A DNA stretch of 64,000 nucleotides, taken from assembly GCA_028404565.1 (NCBI GenBank), contig JAOOBR010000004.1:1-64000 (forward strand), written 5' to 3'. The DNA is from Pseudomonadota bacterium (GTDB lineage: Bacteria > Pseudomonadota > Gammaproteobacteria > Magnimaribacterales > D2472). Both the position numbers and the translations under genes were made by a program. Positions 1 through 11,535 of this stretch are shown here, piece by piece (the first letter of the stretch is position 1; every line of letters begins with the position of its first letter). The notes beneath the pieces are model-generated. The model had not been told where the DNA came from. It was given only the letters and a program-made list of their open reading frames with translations, and made no database searches.

Positions 1-1
1 G

Positions 2-856
2 GAGGTTTCACTTAAAAGCGGTAAATTTATTCACAAATCTCTAGTAAAGAATGGTTATAAATCTCACTTAATTGATTATGCAGATCTTACTGAACTGGAA
101 AAGCTAAAAGATTTTAATCTTGTTTTTATTGCATTACATGGCGAAGAGGGCGAAAGTGGTATTCTTCAATCCAAAATGGATAAAGCAGGAATAGGCTATA
201 CCGGCTCTGGTTTCGAAGCTTGCAAGAATAGTTGGGACAAAGAAATTTGCAAAAATATATTAAGACAGCACAATATTCCTACTCCTGATTTTTTTGTGTA
301 TAAAACATTTCAAGAAATAATTGAGTCTAAAAATAAAATAGAAGAGCAGTTTCATGAAGGCGTATTTATAAAACCCTGCAAAGAGGGCTCTAGTATAGAT
401 ATTATTAAGGTAACAGATTTTTCAAAATCTGATCTAGAGAAGATGAAAGTAGATTTAGTTGACAAAGAAAGAAAATTTTTAGTCGAAAGATTTATTGAGG
501 GTAGGGAATTTACCGTTGGTTTTTTAAATGATCATATTCTTGAACCCTTAGAAATAATTACTAAAAGAGAGTTCTATGATTATGAGGCTAAATATGATGA
601 TGATGAAACGCAGATTATTAAAGCTAATTTGGAAGAAAATGAGTTGGATACATTAAAAGAAATAGCTAAAAATTGTTTCAATGTATTTGGACTTTCAAGA
701 TGGGGTAGAGTGGACATTCTGCAAGACCAAAAAGGAAATTTTTTTGTATTAGAACTCAATACTGTTCCAGGTATGACAGATCATAGTCTTTTTCCCTATG
801 CTGCAAGCTTAAAGGGATTTAGTTTTGATGAGCTAGTTAATGAAATTGCAAAGTAA
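2..856 (+). CDS. ddl: D-alanine--D-alanine ligase, 5'-truncated by window edge
   Basis: Frame is open from base 2 (EVSLKSGKFIHKSLVKNGYKSHLIDYADL...LVFIALHGEEGESGILQ) into the listed ORF; ATP-grasp motifs (FIKPCKEGSS, FFVLELNTVPGMTDHSLFPYAA); followed by ftsQ-ftsA. Confidence 0.95.
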   Translation, partial: EVSLKSGKFIHKSLVKNGYKSHLIDYADLTELEKLKDFNLVFIALHGEEGESGILQSKMDKAGIGYTGSGFEACKNSWDKEICKNILRQHNIPTPDFFVYKTFQEIIESKNKIEEQFHEGVFIKPCKEGSSIDIIKVTDFSKSDLEKMKVDLVDKERKFLVERFIEGREFTVGFLNDHILEPLEIITKREFYDYEAKYDDDETQIIKANLEENELDTLKEIAKNCFNVFGLSRWGRVDILQDQKGNFFVLELNTVPGMTDHSLFPYAASLKGFSFDELVNEIAK

Positions 857-1469
857 GAGAAGAGCTTTTTTAGCAAGTTTTTTAATCCTATTTTTAGTTC
901 CTTCGCACTCTGCCGAATTTGAAATTAATTTTATTGAAATCTTTGATGAAAATTACATGCTTGAGGTTATTCAAGAATTAAAATATGAAAAAAATATTAA
1001 AAGAATTAAAACTCTCTTAGATCAAAAGCATTGGATTGAAAGATATGAAATCAAAAGAAACTTTTTTAACTCCTCATCTATAAAAATCTATTCGAGAAAA
1101 CCCATTTTTGTTTGGAACAAGAACAGTTTTGTAGACAAAGATTTAGTTATTTTTCCAATGAATCAGGATTCTATATCAAATAATATGTTAATGATTAACT
1201 GCCCAGAGCCATTACTCTATGAAGTTTTTGACTGGATAAAGCATCCGATTGATTTAGCTGAAAACAAACTAATTTCTATAAACTACAATTCAGTCGAGGG
1301 ATGGATATTCCAATTTGAAGATTTTGAAGCAAAATTGGGTAAAAGTTTAGATAGCTACAAGTTTGAAAATCTTTTAAAAACTATAGAATACTTATACGCA
1401 AAAAGAAAAAATGCAAGTATAGTAGATTTAAGAAGTAATGCAGGAATTTCTCTGAAATATGACAAATAA
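840..1469 (+). CDS. ftsQ: Divergent cell division protein FtsQ
   Basis: Between ddl and ftsA; N-terminal hydrophobic segment; FtsQ-like stretch HWIERYEIKRNFFNSSSIKIYSRKPIFVWNKNSFVDKDLVIFP. Confidence 0.75.
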   Translation: MKLQSKRRAFLASFLILFLVPSHSAEFEINFIEIFDENYMLEVIQELKYEKNIKRIKTLLDQKHWIERYEIKRNFFNSSSIKIYSRKPIFVWNKNSFVDKDLVIFPMNQDSISNNMLMINCPEPLLYEVFDWIKHPIDLAENKLISINYNSVEGWIFQFEDFEAKLGKSLDSYKFENLLKTIEYLYAKRKNASIVDLRSNAGISLKYDK

Positions 1470-2688
1470 TCAATCAAAAAACAAAGATCTTATAGTTGGT
1501 TTAGATATTGGGACTTCAAAAGTTGTTTGTTTGGTAGGCAGGTATGATTCATCTGATAATCTTGAAATACTCTCATTAGGAACATACCCATCAAGCGGCC
1601 TAAAAAAAGGCGTTGTAGTTAATATTGACGCTACAACAGATGCTATCGAGAAAGCTGTTGAACAGGCTCAATCTTTAATAGATGAGAAGATTAAAAACAT
1701 TTTTGTCGGAATAGCGGGAAACCACGTTAAAAGTCTTAACTCTGAGGGTGTAGTTGGTATAAAAGATAAAGAAGTAAAACAATCTGATGTGGATGCAGTT
1801 ATAGAATCTGCAAGAGCAGTTGCTGTTCCGTCAGATCAGACAATGCTTCATGTTATACCTCAGGAATATACGATTGATGAACAAGATTCAATAAAAGAAC
1901 CTATTGGTATGACTGGCGTTAGACTAAAATCTAGTGTTCATCTCGTTACGTGTGCATCAAATGCTATCTCAAATATTGAAAAATGTATAAGTTCTTGTGA
2001 TTTGAATGCAAATGCATTTGTATTAGAGCAACTTGCAAGCTCATATTCAATATTAACTGAGGATGAAAAAGATTTAGGTGTTTGCATTGTTGATATTGGT
2101 GGAGGTACCACAGATATTGCAATTCTTAATTCTGGATCAATTATTTTTACAGGCGTAATACCTATTGCAGGTGATCAAGTTACAAGCGATATTGCCGTTG
2201 CATTAAGAACACCTACATCACAAGCTGAAGAAATAAAACAAACGCACGGATGCGCAGTTGCTGAATTTACAAATGATGAAGATATGATTGAGGTGCAGGG
2301 AGTTGGAGGAAGACCTCCGAGAGAATTAGCAAGAAGATCACTGGCGGAGATTATTGAACCAAGATATGTTGAACTATTTGAATTGATAAGAGCTGAGATT
2401 GAAAGGAATGGATTTGAGCACAAGATTCCTGCAGGCATAGTTTTAACTGGTGGAACTTCAAAAATGGAAGGTGTTATCGAATTAGCAGAGTCAATCTTTC
2501 AGACAAGCGTGAGATTGGGAGTGCCAGAGAAATTTTCAGGCATGGAAAATGTTCTGCGAAATCCAATATATGCAACATCAATAGGTTTATTAGCATATGG
2601 CAATGACAGAATTAAAAATGGACTTGTATCAAACTCAGGAGATAGCTTTGTGTCCAAAGCTTGGAGTTGGCTTAAAAATAATTATTGA
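1459..2688 (+). CDS. ftsA: Cell division protein FtsA
   Basis: Actin-like ATPase motifs (IVGLDIGTSKVVCLVG, VCIVDIGGGTTDIAI, GIVLTGGTSKMEG) and C-terminal amphipathic helix (SKAWSWLKNNY). Confidence 0.97.
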   Translation: MTNNQSKNKDLIVGLDIGTSKVVCLVGRYDSSDNLEILSLGTYPSSGLKKGVVVNIDATTDAIEKAVEQAQSLIDEKIKNIFVGIAGNHVKSLNSEGVVGIKDKEVKQSDVDAVIESARAVAVPSDQTMLHVIPQEYTIDEQDSIKEPIGMTGVRLKSSVHLVTCASNAISNIEKCISSCDLNANAFVLEQLASSYSILTEDEKDLGVCIVDIGGGTTDIAILNSGSIIFTGVIPIAGDQVTSDIAVALRTPTSQAEEIKQTHGCAVAEFTNDEDMIEVQGVGGRPPRELARRSLAEIIEPRYVELFELIRAEIERNGFEHKIPAGIVLTGGTSKMEGVIELAESIFQTSVRLGVPEKFSGMENVLRNPIYATSIGLLAYGNDRIKNGLVSNSGDSFVSKAWSWLKNNY

Positions 2689-2766
2689 TTAGAAACAAAT
2701 TTTATATATAATTCATTCACCTTGATTTAGCAAATAAGTGTTAAGTCTTATAACCATAGGGTAAAA

Positions 2767-3252
2767 ATGCAGAATTACGAAATAGCTTTAATAATTAATC
2801 CTGACCTTTCGAAGGATATTGATAAGTTTTTTACTAGTTTTGAAAAACTATTATCAGATAACAATTTTTCCATATCTAGATTAGAGGATGTGGGAAGAAG
2901 AAAGCTTGCATACTCAATAGATGACCATAACAAAGGCCATTACCTTTTCTATTATGTAGAAGGTACCCCAGAAAATGTTTCTGAAATTGAAAACAAGATA
3001 AAGTTTAACGATATGATAATTAGACATTTATTCGTAAAAATTAATAATATTCCAGACTTTGAATCTGATCTGAAAGAGGACTCTGCAAAAGAAGAGGATA
3101 AACCTAAAAAAGCCACGAAATCAGTTGAAAAAAAAGATGATGATAAAAAGTCAGATGTATCGAAGGAAAATGCTGATGAAGTTAGCGAAGAGGAAAAAGT
3201 AACTGAAAATACAAAAGCTGAGAGTGAAAAAGAGGAGACTAAAGATGAGTAA
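2767..3252 (+). CDS. rpsF: 30S ribosomal protein S6 with long charged C-terminal extension
   Basis: [15 protein letters not shown]...[24 protein letters not shown], followed by a K/E/D-rich tail; followed by rpsR-rplI. Confidence 0.95.
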   Translation: MQNYEIALIINPDLSKDIDKFFTSFEKLLSDNNFSISRLEDVGRRKLAYSIDDHNKGHYLFYYVEGTPENVSEIENKIKFNDMIIRHLFVKINNIPDFESDLKEDSAKEEDKPKKATKSVEKKDDDKKSDVSKENADEVSEEEKVTENTKAESEKEETKDE

Positions 3253-3436
3253 TCTCGATTCAAAATTTATAAATTATAAAAATATTGATTTACTTAAGAG
3301 GTATATAACTGAAACTGGAAAAATCGTTCCTGGAAGAGTTTCTGGAGTTACCTCTTCTCAGCAAAGGAAAATTACAAAAGCAATTAAGGTTGCTAGATAT
3401 ATGGCTCTATTGCCATATACAGATTCACATAAATAA
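3245..3436 (+). CDS. rpsR: 30S ribosomal protein S18
   Basis: [50 protein letters not shown]; internal ATG at 3245 preferred over 3224. Confidence 0.95.
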   Translation: MSNLDSKFINYKNIDLLKRYITETGKIVPGRVSGVTSSQQRKITKAIKVARYMALLPYTDSHK

Positions 3437-3438
3437 AT

Positions 3439-3885
3439 ATGAAAATTATATTGCTAGATAAAATTATTCGCCTAGGTGATATTGGAGATGTTGTTGATGT
3501 GAAGTCAGGGTTTGCAAGGAATTACTTAATACCTCAGAAAAAAGCAATGTTTGCTAACGAAGAGAATATTAAAATAGTTGAAGCAAAAAAAGCAGAATTA
3601 GCAGCAGAATCAGAAGATCTTAAAGTTCAAGCTCAAGCAGCTGCAGATGCTGTATCTGGTAAAGAAGTAGTAATCAAAGTTGCTGTTTCCGAAGAGGGTT
3701 CTATGTATGGTTCAATTGGAACTAGAGAAATAGAAGAAGCATGTCAGTCATCAGATATTCAAATTGATAAAAGCCAAGTTCAACTACCAGAGGGTCCTAT
3801 TAAGGAAATAGGCGAGCATTCAGTAACAATATCCTTCCATCAAGAGATTTCAACAGAAATCATAGTAAAAGTAGAATCAGAGTAG
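3439..3885 (+). CDS. rplI: 50S ribosomal protein L9
   Basis: MKIILLDKIIRLGDIGDVVDVKSGFARNYLIPQKKA. Confidence 0.97.
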   Translation: MKIILLDKIIRLGDIGDVVDVKSGFARNYLIPQKKAMFANEENIKIVEAKKAELAAESEDLKVQAQAAADAVSGKEVVIKVAVSEEGSMYGSIGTREIEEACQSSDIQIDKSQVQLPEGPIKEIGEHSVTISFHQEISTEIIVKVESE

Positions 3886-3923
3886 TTGTTTATTTTTGAA
3901 TATGATGTAAAAATCATAAACCC

Positions 3924-5315
3924 ATGTCAGAAATAACTAACAATTTTAATCAACAAGCAAGAGAGACAGAGAAAGCTGTCCTAGGTGGACTTATGCTGGA
4001 AACTGAAAGATTTGATTCAGTTATCCTCAAAATTTCTGATAAAGATTTCCATGGCAAAGATCATCAATTAATTTTTGAGAGCATGGGAGAGCTTATTAAT
4101 GAGAATAAGCCTCTTGATCCACTTACAGTTTCTGAAAAGCTTGATAGTAAGAATCTTCTTAATAAAATCGGAGGTAAAGATTATCTAATATCTTTAGCAA
4201 CCGAGACCCCAACTGCAGCTAACCTCGAGGCATATGCCGAAATTATCAGGCAAAGGTCCGTAGCAAGACAACTTATGAAAGCAAATTCTGAGATTGCTGA
4301 ATTAATAAACAACCCTCAAGGAATGGATGGTTTTAGTCTTCTTGATGAAGCTGAAAGAAAAATATTTTCTTTAAATGATGAAGCTAACAGGTCTCAGTCA
4401 AGCATTCTATCAATGAAGGAATTAATACCAAGATCGATTGATAGACTTCATCAATTGGCTGAAAGCGGCTCTCAACTCCTTGGAAGCTCAACTGGCTTTA
4501 AAGCAATAGATAATAAATTGCAGGGACTCCAAGATGGAGATCTGATTGTTGTAGCTGGAAGACCGAGCATGGGAAAAACTGCATTTGCAATGAATATAGC
4601 TGAAAATGTTTTAGTAGATAACGTTGAAAACACAGGAGCAGTGCTTGTATTTAGTCTTGAGATGCCCGCAGAATCATTGACCACTAGATTACTTTCAGGA
4701 ATGTCAAGACTTGACCAACAGGATGTTCGATCGGGAAAGCTTGATAATAAACAAGTAACTCAGGTTGTTGAGCAAAGCAAAAGGTTGCGTGAACTCCCTC
4801 TATACATTGATGATAGTTCTATACTTTCACCTATGGAGCTTAGAGCCAGAGCAAGAAGAATAAATAGACAAGAGCCAAATGGGCTTTCACTAATTATTGT
4901 AGATTATTTACAGTTAATGCAGGTTCCAGGGTCTCTCGAAAACCGTGTTAATCAGATTTCTGAGATCTCAAGATCTTTAAAGTCTTTGGCTAAAGAGTTA
5001 AATGTTCCTGTCATAGCACTATCTCAGCTAAACAGGGCAGTTGAACAAAGAACAGATAAAAGACCGATGATGGCTGATTTAAGAGATTCAGGAGCAATTG
5101 AGCAGGATGCAGATGTTATCTTATTTATTTATAGAGACGAAGTTTACAATGAAGATACTGATCAGGGTAACAAAGCTGAGATAATTATTGGAAAACAAAG
5201 AAATGGTCCAATTGGAAAAACTTATCTAACTTTCTTGAAACAGTATGCAAGATTTGAAGACTTTGTTCCTGATGACAGGCTCCCAGAGGAAGGCCTTTAC
5301 AGTAAGTTTGAATGA
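3924..5315 (+). CDS. dnaB: Replicative DNA helicase DnaB
   Basis: Walker A VVAGRPSMGKTAFAMNIAENV; LSLIIVDYLQLMQ; no intein. Confidence 0.97.
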   Translation: MSEITNNFNQQARETEKAVLGGLMLETERFDSVILKISDKDFHGKDHQLIFESMGELINENKPLDPLTVSEKLDSKNLLNKIGGKDYLISLATETPTAANLEAYAEIIRQRSVARQLMKANSEIAELINNPQGMDGFSLLDEAERKIFSLNDEANRSQSSILSMKELIPRSIDRLHQLAESGSQLLGSSTGFKAIDNKLQGLQDGDLIVVAGRPSMGKTAFAMNIAENVLVDNVENTGAVLVFSLEMPAESLTTRLLSGMSRLDQQDVRSGKLDNKQVTQVVEQSKRLRELPLYIDDSSILSPMELRARARRINRQEPNGLSLIIVDYLQLMQVPGSLENRVNQISEISRSLKSLAKELNVPVIALSQLNRAVEQRTDKRPMMADLRDSGAIEQDADVILFIYRDEVYNEDTDQGNKAEIIIGKQRNGPIGKTYLTFLKQYARFEDFVPDDRLPEEGLYSKFE

Positions 5316-6364
5316 CAACTCACTCAGCTGAGCTAATTGTTGATTGCTCTAAGATTATTAGCAATATTTCTCATCTAAAATCACTTATAAGCACTGAGTC
5401 AAAATTTATGTTCATTGTGAAAAGCAATGCATATGGACACAGCTTAAAAGAGATTGTAAAAAATCTTGAAAGCTATGTTGATGCTTTTGGTGTCGTTAGA
5501 ATGGAAGAAGCTATTTTAGTTAGAAAAGCTTCAAGTAAGCCTATTCTTCTGATGCAAGGTATTTATACAGAGGGTGAAATAAACACAGCTAAAGAAAATA
5601 ATATACAAGTAGTTATCCATAAAATGTGCCAGTTTGAGTTAATTGGCAAGAATCATAGTGAGCTTGGTCTTTGGATAAAGATAAATACTGGCATGAATAG
5701 ATTAGGGCTTTCACAAGAAGAATTAAAATTAGTCTACAAAAAGGGGATTATAGGTTCAGATTCTGTGCTTATGACACATATGGCATGTGGAGATGATCCG
5801 GATGATCCAATGAATAAGATGCAAATAAATAACTTTGAAAAAGCTTTTGACTTGGTTGAGAGGAAAACGAAAAGGAGTATTTGCAATAGCGCGTGCTTAA
5901 TAAATTTTCCTGAACTTTCATTTGATTGGGTTAGGTCAGGTATAGCTGCTTATGGTGGAGAATTTAAAAATTTAAACCTTAAAACAGCAATGACATTCAG
6001 AGCCCCAATAATTTCGATAAGAAACATAAGAAAAGGAGAAAGAGTTGGATATGGTGGAAGAATGAAAGCATCTGAGGATATGAGAATTGCGATAGTCTAT
6101 GCCGGGTATGCTGACGGAATCCCGCAGACAACAACAGATGGGACTAAAGTGTTGGTAAATGACAAACAGGCCAAAATTTTTGGGAGAGTGAGTATGGATT
6201 TAGTATCAATAGATATCACAAATCTTTCTCAAGTCTCTGAAAATGATCTTGTTTCATTCTGGTCTGAAGAACTTCCAATCAATGAATTTTCAAACAATAA
6301 TGGATTGATTTCATATGAGCTTATGACTAGAATCAGTAGCAGAGTAAATGTAAAAGTAATTTAA
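5312..6364 (+). CDS. alr: Alanine racemase
   Basis: PLP motif FMFIVKSNAYGHS; VGYGGRMKA; 4-bp ATGA overlap with dnaB. Confidence 0.93.
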   Translation: MTTHSAELIVDCSKIISNISHLKSLISTESKFMFIVKSNAYGHSLKEIVKNLESYVDAFGVVRMEEAILVRKASSKPILLMQGIYTEGEINTAKENNIQVVIHKMCQFELIGKNHSELGLWIKINTGMNRLGLSQEELKLVYKKGIIGSDSVLMTHMACGDDPDDPMNKMQINNFEKAFDLVERKTKRSICNSACLINFPELSFDWVRSGIAAYGGEFKNLNLKTAMTFRAPIISIRNIRKGERVGYGGRMKASEDMRIAIVYAGYADGIPQTTTDGTKVLVNDKQAKIFGRVSMDLVSIDITNLSQVSENDLVSFWSEELPINEFSNNNGLISYELMTRISSRVNVKVI

Positions 6365-7456
6365 ATGAAAATTAATTATCTTAATAATACACCCAGAAAG
6401 GTAATCGACTCAGACGACTTGCCTGACTATATGTCAGCGAATGATGTTACCGATGTTGTTGAAATTTTTAATACGCCTTTGACGGGATCATATAATTGGG
6501 ACTATACAATTCAAGATAATAGAATAAAAAAGCTTTACGAGTTAGGGAAAGAGCTTAACTGGAATTCTAATATGGATATTAACTGGGATAGACCCGTGGT
6601 TCATTTAGATGAACCACCACCAATCTTTTGGGATGATTATGAGCCTTATATAAAGATGTCAGATAAAGAAAAATTGAGATTTCTTAGACATAGACAGGCA
6701 TGGAGCATGAGTCAGTTCCTGCATGGTGAGCAAGGAGCTTTACTTGTGGCATCCCAGCTAACTAGTTGTGCACCAACTTATAATGCAAAGCTTTATGCAG
6801 CTTCACAAACTTTTGATGAAGCTAGACATGTGGAAAGCTTTAATAGATATGTTCAATCGAGAATGGAACTCATGTATCCAATTGGCAATGCTCTTAAATC
6901 AATTTTAGATAAGATCCTTACAGATCCAAGATGGGATCTTAAGTTCATTGGGATGCAATTAATTATTGAAGGACTGGCACTAGCAGCTTTTAGAACCTCA
7001 AGGGACTTAACACCAGATCCTGTCTTAAAAGATATGCTTGATTTAATAATCCGAGATGAAGCAAGACATGTTACTTTTGGCATAAATTATTTAGAAGAGT
7101 TTGTTACAACTTTATCTGAAAAAGAGATTGAAGAAAGAGCTCAGTTTGCCTATGAGGCATGCTACTTAAGTAAAGAAAGACTTGTTTCCATAGAAGTCTA
7201 TGAACACTTTGGTTGGGACGTTGAAGATGCAAGACAATTTCAGCTAAGTTCTGAAATAATGCAAACATTCCAAAAACTTCTGTTTCAAAGGGTTATGCCA
7301 AATCTTAAGAGGATTGGACTACTAACTGATTCAATTAGACCAAAATTCGAGAAACTCGGTATTCTTGAGTACGAAGATGATGCAAGTGATGCTGACATTG
7401 ATTGGGCTGATCTATCAAGACCATTATTCAAAGAAACTGCAGAGTTAGCACCATAA
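6365..7456 (+). CDS. Ferritin-like / R2-like diiron protein of unknown function
   Basis: Helical protein with two EARH motifs (TFDEARHVESF, RDEARHVTFG) plus HGEQGALL and IIEGLALAAF, a plausible complete diiron ligand set. Confidence 0.75.
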   Translation: MKINYLNNTPRKVIDSDDLPDYMSANDVTDVVEIFNTPLTGSYNWDYTIQDNRIKKLYELGKELNWNSNMDINWDRPVVHLDEPPPIFWDDYEPYIKMSDKEKLRFLRHRQAWSMSQFLHGEQGALLVASQLTSCAPTYNAKLYAASQTFDEARHVESFNRYVQSRMELMYPIGNALKSILDKILTDPRWDLKFIGMQLIIEGLALAAFRTSRDLTPDPVLKDMLDLIIRDEARHVTFGINYLEEFVTTLSEKEIEERAQFAYEACYLSKERLVSIEVYEHFGWDVEDARQFQLSSEIMQTFQKLLFQRVMPNLKRIGLLTDSIRPKFEKLGILEYEDDASDADIDWADLSRPLFKETAELAP

Positions 7457-7504
7457 AGCATTTATATAATCTTTAATATCTGTTATTCTGTTATCCCATC
7501 ATGA

Positions 7505-9984
<2,480 letters not shown>

Positions 9985-9985
9985 A

Positions 9986-11257
9986 ATGCCCAAAATTGAA
10001 AATCTAACCTCCATTCAAGTTCTGGATTCAAGAGGACTTCCCACAATTTCTACGGAAATATTGTTAGATGATGGGACTAGATCAGTTGCAATGGTGCCTA
10101 GCGGAGCTTCAACTGGCGAAAAAGAAGCTCTTGAACTTCGGGATGGAGGTCAAGCATTCCTTGGAAAAGGCGTAACAAAAGCCATAGACAATGTTAATGA
10201 TCGCATAAAGAATTCTCTTATAGGAGAGAATCCACTTGACCAAGATCATATCGATGAAATCTTAAATAACATTGATGGTACAAGTGACAAATCTAATCTT
10301 GGAGCTAATGCAATTCTTTCTGTATCAATAGCTTCTGCAAAAGCATCATCTAAATCAGAGAATTTAGATTTACATGATTATTTTAACATTTTGCTTGGTA
10401 ATAAAATGGGCAAAACAATTGATCAAGTTATTCCAATACCGATGTTAAATATTCTTAACGGTGGTGAGCATGCTGACAACAATATCGATATACAAGAATT
10501 CATGATTATTCCAAAAGGAGCTGTTAATTTTTCGCAAGCAATGCAGTGGTCTTCTGAGATATATTGGAATCTAAAATCTATTCTTAAAGAAAAAGGGTTA
10601 TCAACTGCAGTAGGCGATGAAGGTGGGTTTGCTCCAAATCTCAACACAAATAGAGAAGCTCTTGAGTTAATAGCAAGGGCGGTAGATAAAACTAATCTTA
10701 AGTTAGGTTCAGATATCTGTATATCCTTGGATTGTGCTGCAAGTGAATTTTATGAAAATGGCACTTATCATCTTAAGGGTGAAGATAGAGAGCTTACTAG
10801 TTCGGAATTTGCTGAATATTTAGAGGGTTTGGCAAATGATTTCCCAATAATATCTATTGAAGATGGGATGGATGAAAATGATCTAGAGGGATGGAAACTG
10901 CTTACTAAACAAATTGGAGGAAAATGTCAGCTCGTTGGCGATGATCTTTTTGTTACAAATCCTGAAGTCCTCAAAAAAGGAATTAGTGATGAGATTGCTA
11001 ATTCAGTTTTAATAAAATATAACCAAATTGGAACAATATCAGAAACACTTGAAACGATTTCTATTGCCTTAAATAACGACTATCAAAATATTATTTCGCA
11101 CAGATCTGGAGAGACTGAGGACTCATCAATTTCTGATCTTGCAGTCGGAACAGGAGCCGGTCAAATTAAAACGGGAGCACCATGCAGATCTGAAAGGGTT
11201 GCAAAATATAATAGGCTTTATTGGATTGATAAGAAAAATAGCTTTTCATATGGCTGA
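9986..11257 (+). CDS. eno: Enolase
   Basis: IQVLDSRGLPTISTEILLDDG; GDEGGFAPNL; SHRSGETEDSSISDLAVGTGAGQIKTGAPCRSERVAKYNRL. Confidence 0.98.
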   Translation: MPKIENLTSIQVLDSRGLPTISTEILLDDGTRSVAMVPSGASTGEKEALELRDGGQAFLGKGVTKAIDNVNDRIKNSLIGENPLDQDHIDEILNNIDGTSDKSNLGANAILSVSIASAKASSKSENLDLHDYFNILLGNKMGKTIDQVIPIPMLNILNGGEHADNNIDIQEFMIIPKGAVNFSQAMQWSSEIYWNLKSILKEKGLSTAVGDEGGFAPNLNTNREALELIARAVDKTNLKLGSDICISLDCAASEFYENGTYHLKGEDRELTSSEFAEYLEGLANDFPIISIEDGMDENDLEGWKLLTKQIGGKCQLVGDDLFVTNPEVLKKGISDEIANSVLIKYNQIGTISETLETISIALNNDYQNIISHRSGETEDSSISDLAVGTGAGQIKTGAPCRSERVAKYNRLYWIDKKNSFSYG

Positions 11258-11535
11258 TGATGAGATTAGCGCCTTTAATTATTATTTTATTTTTCCTTCT
11301 TATTGCAGCTCTTTTGTATTCATTATTTTTCAGTGAAAGCAGTATTAATGAGAGAAATATGATTGTTGAGAGCAACAAAGAGTTGCTAGAAGAAAATCAA
11401 AGACTAATGGATGAAAATAAAAAGTTATCTGAAAGTATTAAACAAGCTCAAGAAAACCCAAATATGCATATTGAAAATATTGCTCGTGAAAAATTTAACC
11501 TCACTATGCCTGATGAAGAGTTTATAGTTTTTTGA
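11257..11535 (+). CDS. ftsB: Cell division protein FtsB-like (septum formation initiator)
   Basis: Short TM plus coiled coil; IENIAREKFNLTMPDEEFIVF; position between eno and ispD. Confidence 0.8.
   Translation: MMRLAPLIIILFFLLIAALLYSLFFSESSINERNMIVESNKELLEENQRLMDENKKLSESIKQAQENPNMHIENIAREKFNLTMPDEEFIVF

Noticed and set aside
2175-2438. 87-aa minus-strand ORF inside ftsA
   Set aside because: Fully antisense to a clear FtsA; no recognisable domain; composition matches a reverse-frame artefact.
2952-3263. 103-aa minus-strand Ser-rich ORF over rpsF
   Set aside because: Mirror image of the K/E-rich S6 tail codons (antisense GAA/GAT/AAA gives Ser/Phe/Leu); no independent support.
3886-3923. Hairpin TATGAT-GTAAAA-ATCATA upstream of dnaB
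   Set aside because: Short AT-only stem in AT-rich DNA; no T-run; likely chance.
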